Origin: Phytophthora colocasiae
Taxonomy: Eukaryota; Oomycota; Peronosporomycetes; Peronosporales; Peronosporaceae
Reading direction: 5' to 3'
DNA: 64,000 nt
Assembly (NCBI GenBank): GCA_018806915.1
Contig: JAGKQI010000101.1
Span: 1,922,001-1,986,000 of the forward strand
In this document: positions 60,293 through 64,000 of the stretch, piece after piece
Layout: each line of letters opens with the position of its first letter
Position numbering within the stretch: the stretch's first letter is position 1
Notes under the pieces: model-generated
Seen by the model: the letters and a program-made list of their open reading frames with translations, nothing else
Told to the model about the DNA's origin: nothing
The model's database searches: none
Made by a program: the position numbers and the translations under genes

Positions 60293-61164
60293 TTAACCCC
60301 TTAATTCCCAGCCGGAAACACGGGGGTATATTTCGCCCTTAAGTTGGAGAACCAACATATATTTATATGGATGTTTGTATGTCACAAGAATTCGTCCAGT
60401 GGAAGGTGCAGGATTCATCCTGTAAAAAGAAATGGCGGTACAACTTACGATCTTTATATGTTGGCTCGATTGAAGTCAAGATCGATAGTAAGATGACCGG
60501 TCAACATAAGAAGTGTCCTGTTTATTTGGAGCCGTGTTTCTGAAACACACGCCAGTTGTGAATGCAAACCAAAATCACTTAGAAGAAAGCTTCCTACGCA
60601 TTTGTCTTGTCCTTCACGAGCTACATTGCATAGATACTTTCGGCGATTTCCAGTAGAGCATTCGAGACAGAAATACTTCGTGTTTTTCCTCGATTTGACC
60701 TTGAAGAGAGCACACACTTTGCAGGATCGGCGCTTTCGTCCGCTTTCTCGATCTACTTTGTCCGGATCCTCCCCCAGCTTGTCGATCTTGCTACTGTTCT
60801 GACCTTAGCTCGAGTAGTTTTCGCGATAATATCGAAAGTCTCGGTAGAATCCAGCGCCAGAAGTTGCTCCATCAGAACTTGCAGTGCTTGGTCGCACTCA
60901 ATTTGTTTATCTTCCGGTGATGGCGAAACATAATAAAAGCGGATGGCGTGCTTCCGTGATCTGAAATCCCGAGCCCTGTGCAATGGATCGTCTTAAACCA
61001 ATAGTGTCACCTTGTATTCAGTATGCAGCTATCTTAGGATGTGCTCAATACAAAAATCGAGTATAGAATTCTATTATGTTGGTCCTCCAACATAACATAG
61101 ATGCCCAAAAAAACAATACACCCCTTATGTTGAGCGGTCCAACATGCGGGAACTAAGGGGTTAA
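60293..61164 (-). mobile_element. PiggyBac-like element, internally deleted, in Chr-3 pol
   Basis: TTAA at both edges (60293-60296, 61161-61164). Inside them inverted ends CCCCTTAATTCCC and (reverse) CCCCTTAGTTCCC, one mismatch. 864 bp between the TTAA copies. It contains only the C-terminal end of a transposase on the minus strand. Removing it and one TTAA restores a continuous Chr-3 pol linker after DLDAL. TTAA targeting and the cysteine-rich tail are piggyBac hallmarks. Confidence 0.85.
60454..60983 (-). pseudogene. PiggyBac-like transposase C-terminal fragment
   Basis: 60983-60753 has a helical stretch (ALQVLMEQLLALDSTETFDI). After a frame change 60717-60454 has the cysteine-rich domain CALFKVKSRKNTKYFCLECS...YLCN, which in piggyBac transposases binds the inner ends of the element. 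The catalytic DDD core is absent. It could only move with help from a complete copy elsewhere. Confidence 0.75.
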
Positions 61165-62417
61165 GTGCATCGAGATCTCGAGTGATCGGGTCCGTTCCAT
61201 CCATGATCTTTAGTAGATCTGGTCGCTTCTTCAGTTCTGCGAACTCCACCTCACGTAGTTCATATAGGACCGATGCATAGATCGCGTAATCCTCGATGAA
61301 CCGACTATAGTAGTTCAAACTTCCAAGGAACGATTGCATAGATCGGAGTGATCCAGGGAATGGTAGATCCGTCAGAGACTTCAGGCCTTTTGGGTTCGCC
61401 TCTAACCCGTCGATCGACACTTTGTGTCCGAGATATTCCACCTTATCCATGCCCCAGAAGCTCTTTGCCACAGTAATCGAGAGATTCCACTTATCACAGG
61501 CCTCCAATAGGTCTTCCACCCGATCGCACATCTGATCCCATCGTGATCAAGATATCGTTGATGTATGATCTCCGACCTAGAACCGATGGGCGACCAGGAC
61601 CCTCCGGGATCCCTGATTCAAACACATCTGCAGAGTCTTCCGTATTCCCTGACTGGGAGATCTTCAAAAATCCATATAAAGCGTTGTCCACAAGGCGTTG
61701 ATAGATCTGAGATCGGGTAGATCATCAGCCTTGTGAGACCGTTCACCAGCCGATAATCGATGCATAGTCGGATGTCTACACCATTCTTCTTGATGATCAC
61801 CACGATCGGAGATGCCCATGGCGAGGTCGATGGCCGGATGATCTTGGCAGCTAGGGTCCTTTGATAAGATCCGATACTTTCTCGCGGAACTGTGGCGCCA
61901 CCTTTCGGACTCGTTGTGCAATCGGCTTCGCATCCCCCACGTCGATATCACAAATAACGCCCCTGGCCGCTGGAGGAAGTGCGTTTCCTTTCCCGATCAG
62001 GAGATGTCGCCTCTTCCAAATAATCTGTCGAAGTTTCTCGATCTGCTCCGTGGTAGCCGATCCCGGATTCCCTACTTGCAGATCTTCAATCCTGACTTCT
62101 TCAGTGGTGGAGATCTGGATTTCTGGTACTACTGCGAGATTATCGGCTAGATCTTCGGCCGAAAAGTCGCCGCTTTCGTGTAAGTGGGTCCGATCGGCGT
62201 TCTCGATCCCTTCCGGAGATGTCGGATCGGGTTCGTTCGTCGATGGATCACGGAGTTTATCGCCCTTGGCCGTCCGGATCGGGGTGTTCTCAACCGTGGG
62301 GTCGGCGTCAGCGTCGGATACATGATTGATCTCGATTTTAAAATCTGGTTTTTCTGTTTTTACCTCGATCTCTTCTTCGCATGTCCGATCTGTCCGATCT
62401 TGGGCCTGATCTGGCAA
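61165..62417 (-). pseudogene. Chr-3 reverse transcriptase
   Basis: 62417-61851: acidic linker and RT start (RGVICDIDVGDAKPIAQRVR). 61803-61618: VIIKKNGVDIRLCIDYRLVNG. Motif B region is lost at a frameshift near 61690. 61691-61494 has an insertion ahead of SYINDILI, the catalytic box with the second-last Asp changed to Asn. 61531-61165 has the thumb (KSFWGMDKVEYLGHKVSIDG, LRSMQSFLGSLNYYSRFI) up to the piggyBac site. Non-functional. Confidence 0.85.
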
Positions 62418-62436
62418 GCTCTCATTCGTCTCAGTC

Positions 62437-63777
62437 TCACCGCCCCCAGCTTCGCCACTCGGAGTCTTGTCGGAACTGATCGTAATCGTTTAGGCGTCCA
62501 GGGGATCCTGTTTGGGTTCGAGGAAAATGACCTTGACTTCGGCTGCGTTGGTTGATGGTGATCGAGATTCCAATGTATATCGGTGCAGGATCAAGATCGG
62601 TCTTGGCCGTCCCACCTCGACGGAGTATAGATCGCGGCGTAACGTAGGTCGGCCGTTCGACCGACGGAAAGGGAATCTCCACGGATTCTTGAGGTTCCGG
62701 TCTTGCGTCCACAGTCGCTTCTAGAGCTAGATTCTGCCACTCCATGTAGCGCCGGGATCCGACCGACACAAACCCGGGTGATCGGGGCACTTTTTCTTGA
62801 TCAAGTACCATTCCGACATGTAATCTGTGATCCAATCGTAAAATCTTCTCGCTCAAATTCGTGATCACCAAGTACCGAGTTCGACCGGGTCCATCTACCA
62901 CAGTAGGTACCCAACGGTCGCCTCTGGTCACCCACAATTTCTCCGTCGCCGATAATTTTACTCTCGATGCAGTCTCGTCAGATCCCCCAACTGGGATATG
63001 TAGATCTTCCTCCAATTTCACTGATCTCACCTTTTCCCCGTATAATCTCTTACGACCACTAAGTGGGATCCCCACTTCATTAGGTAAGCACATCGATCCC
63101 TCCGCTAGGTCCATCCGGACCCCAGCCGGAATCATGAAATCCATACCTAAGATGGCGTCTTGTCCGGATAGGTCCCCGATCCAAATATCGAAAAAGTATA
63201 CCAAGTATCCCGCAAGCGTGATCTTGATCCTCGTCCTCCCTTCGGTGGTGTATACATTATCCCCGATCCCAACACACTCCTGTCTCTGACTAGTGTCAAA
63301 GTGGCACCCAACCTTACGAGCAAAGGCGGTATCCAAGATATATACCTCGGCGCCAGTGTCCAGGAGCAAGATCGCTCTTTCATGATTGATCTTGCCTGAG
63401 ATCTTGGCTTGGCGGAACCAATTTCCTGGTGCGTGGTATTTCCAGTACCCCCTGGATTCTCCTTCCCTGAGATCCAAAGCCACTTCCGCGCCAGATCGAG
63501 AGAACTCATCGATCCGGGGAAGACTCGCGATCCTGGCAGTATACGAATGCAACTTACATGTATTACCGCGCAGATCCGAATTCTCCCTATCTTGATCTCT
63601 CGATTTCTTGTTCACATATGCATAGATGCAGTACTCAGAACGCTCGGCTCGTACCGGTTTCCAAACCGGCGAGCGTCCTAGTTTAACATCTTTTCCACCT
63701 TCTCGGGGAACAATCCGGCATGTCGGGTCGGATCGTACCACTTGCGGATCTGGTTGTAGAATTCTTCCATGGGGCAT
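62437..63777 (-). CDS. Chr-3 protease region
   Basis: 446 codons in the frame entered by -1 slippage at 63681. Protease site ILLLDTGAEVYILDTAFARKV and partner motif AILGMDFMIPAGVRM at about residues 155-240; then a 200-residue extension as in Chr-1 and Chr-2. No stop, so this is the best-kept part of Chr-3 gag-pol. Confidence 0.85.
   Translation of the reverse strand: MPHGRILQPDPQVVRSDPTCRIVPREGGKDVKLGRSPVWKPVRAERSEYCIYAYVNKKSRDQDRENSDLRGNTCKLHSYTARIASLPRIDEFSRSGAEVALDLREGESRGYWKYHAPGNWFRQAKISGKINHERAILLLDTGAEVYILDTAFARKVGCHFDTSQRQECVGIGDNVYTTEGRTRIKITLAGYLVYFFDIWIGDLSGQDAILGMDFMIPAGVRMDLAEGSMCLPNEVGIPLSGRKRLYGEKVRSVKLEEDLHIPVGGSDETASRVKLSATEKLWVTRGDRWVPTVVDGPGRTRYLVITNLSEKILRLDHRLHVGMVLDQEKVPRSPGFVSVGSRRYMEWQNLALEATVDARPEPQESVEIPFPSVERPTYVTPRSILRRGGTAKTDLDPAPIYIGISITINQRSRSQGHFPRTQTGSPGRLNDYDQFRQDSEWRSWGR
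63641..63687 (-). promoter_or_regulatory. -1 ribosomal frameshift signal at gag/pol of Chr-3
   Basis: Gag codons ATG TTA AAC TAG contain G TTA AAC (63687-63681) right before the gag stop; the -1 frame is the protease frame. After a 5-base spacer: CGCTCG, CCGGTT, loop TGGA, AACCGG, 7-base bulge TACGAGC, CGAGCG (63675-63641). Every arm differs in sequence from the Chr-1 hairpin but lengths and positions are identical, which is what compensatory change would give. Confidence 0.82.
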
Positions 63778-64000
63778 TCCCCAGCTTCATGGGTCTCCCC
63801 ACAACCACGACAGGTATATAGACAGTGATCCGTTGGGTGACCCCTCTTCCCGCACTTATCACAGGTTAGACGCCTTCAGCAGTCCAGATCCGTGTGCTTC
63901 CGCGATCCGCAGTGCGAACAGCGACATCGATCCTGATCCGATGTACCCCTGCGATCTGCGATCCGGCCTCGGTCCTGTGCGTTCGTGTACGATCGCGACT
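63678..64000 (-). pseudogene. Chr-3 Gag C-terminus with zinc knuckle (runs off the window)
   Basis: The frame ending at TAG 63680-63678 reads CRGCGETHEAGEC, a zinc knuckle with one residue fewer than usual before the histidine, then EEFYNQIRKWYDPTRHAGLF. Cysteine- and histidine-rich sequence upstream (about 63840-63990) suggests two more knuckles, as in Chr-1, but in shifted frames. Confidence 0.7.

Larger units (their letters stand above)
37502..64000 (-). mobile_element. Chr-3, Chronos-like Ty3/gypsy element interrupted by Chr-2 and a piggyBac-like element
   Basis: Minus-strand order from the right edge: gag zinc knuckle, frameshift signal, protease, RT, degenerate RNaseH, second RNaseH, integrase, [Chr-2], chromodomain, antisense ORF, 3' LTR. 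It is the same lineage as Chr-1/Chr-2 by domain order, chromodomain and frameshift hairpin, but sequence similarity is moderate and its LTR is unrelated by eye. Its base composition is distinctive: the word GATC is many times more frequent than in neighbours. The 5' end is outside the window. Confidence 0.85.

Overview
The window looks like a gene-poor, repeat-packed part of an oomycete nuclear genome, most likely a Phytophthora-like member of the Peronosporales. The evidence is a short secreted Kazal-type inhibitor with an oomycete-style initiator, Ty3/gypsy elements with the gag-PR-RT-RNaseH-plant-like RNaseH-integrase-chromodomain order known as Chronos in oomycetes, and further chromodomain gypsy elements. 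Nothing looks prokaryotic. The only recognisable host gene is the Kazal gene, and it is broken. Almost everything else is transposable elements nested in each other. I use local names: Chr-1, Chr-2, Chr-3 (Chronos-like), Gyp-4, Gyp-5, Gyp-6 (other gypsy), plus copia, LINE, pogo-like and piggyBac-like pieces.

Layout. 1-9499: Chr-1 on the minus strand, 3' end off the window, with its 5' LTR at 7966-9499. It has lost the whole RT/RNaseH block. It sits inside an LTR of the Chr-3 family (9500-10557), which itself cuts a copia element (10558 to about 13001). 13137-14261: C-terminal part of a LINE. 14606-14625 and 29606-29836: the two halves of the Kazal gene, split by Gyp-6 (14626-29605, TSD CCGTC). 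The Gyp-6 5' LTR is in turn split by the complete element Gyp-5 (14842-22360, TSD TTAGG), and its integrase by a pogo-like DNA transposon (26133-27916, TSD TA). 29837-31700 is mostly empty. A lone gag fragment (31712-32086, plus) abuts a decayed gypsy element, Gyp-4 (32075 to about 37218, minus). 37502-64000: Chr-3 on the minus strand (5' end off the window), interrupted by the complete element Chr-2 (42611-57989, plus, TSD CTAG) and by a deleted piggyBac-like element (60297-61160, TTAA).

Two recurring designs stand out. First, gag ends at a -1 frameshift signal in element after element: G TTA AAC in the gag frame in Chr-1, Chr-3 and Gyp-4 (G TCA AAC in Chr-2) and G GGA AAC in Gyp-5. A strong hairpin follows in four of them. 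In Chr-1/Chr-2 and Chr-3 the hairpin has the same geometry (5-nt spacer, 6+6 bp, tetraloop, 7-nt 3' bulge) but different sequence. Second, Chr-2, Chr-3 and Gyp-5 each carry a long open reading frame on the opposite strand between pol and the 3' LTR. In Chr-3 it stays in one frame for 946 codons with two nonsense codons and no frameshift. Plant Tat elements are known for a second RNaseH and, in several families, antisense ORFs, so the oomycete elements may have converged on that layout more fully than the RNaseH alone suggests.

Many pol and gag frames are broken by single-base indels even where the two LTRs are almost identical. This could be old defective copies moved in trans, or homopolymer errors in the assembly. 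Coordinates, frames and motifs were read by eye; family names rest on motif recognition, not on searches.
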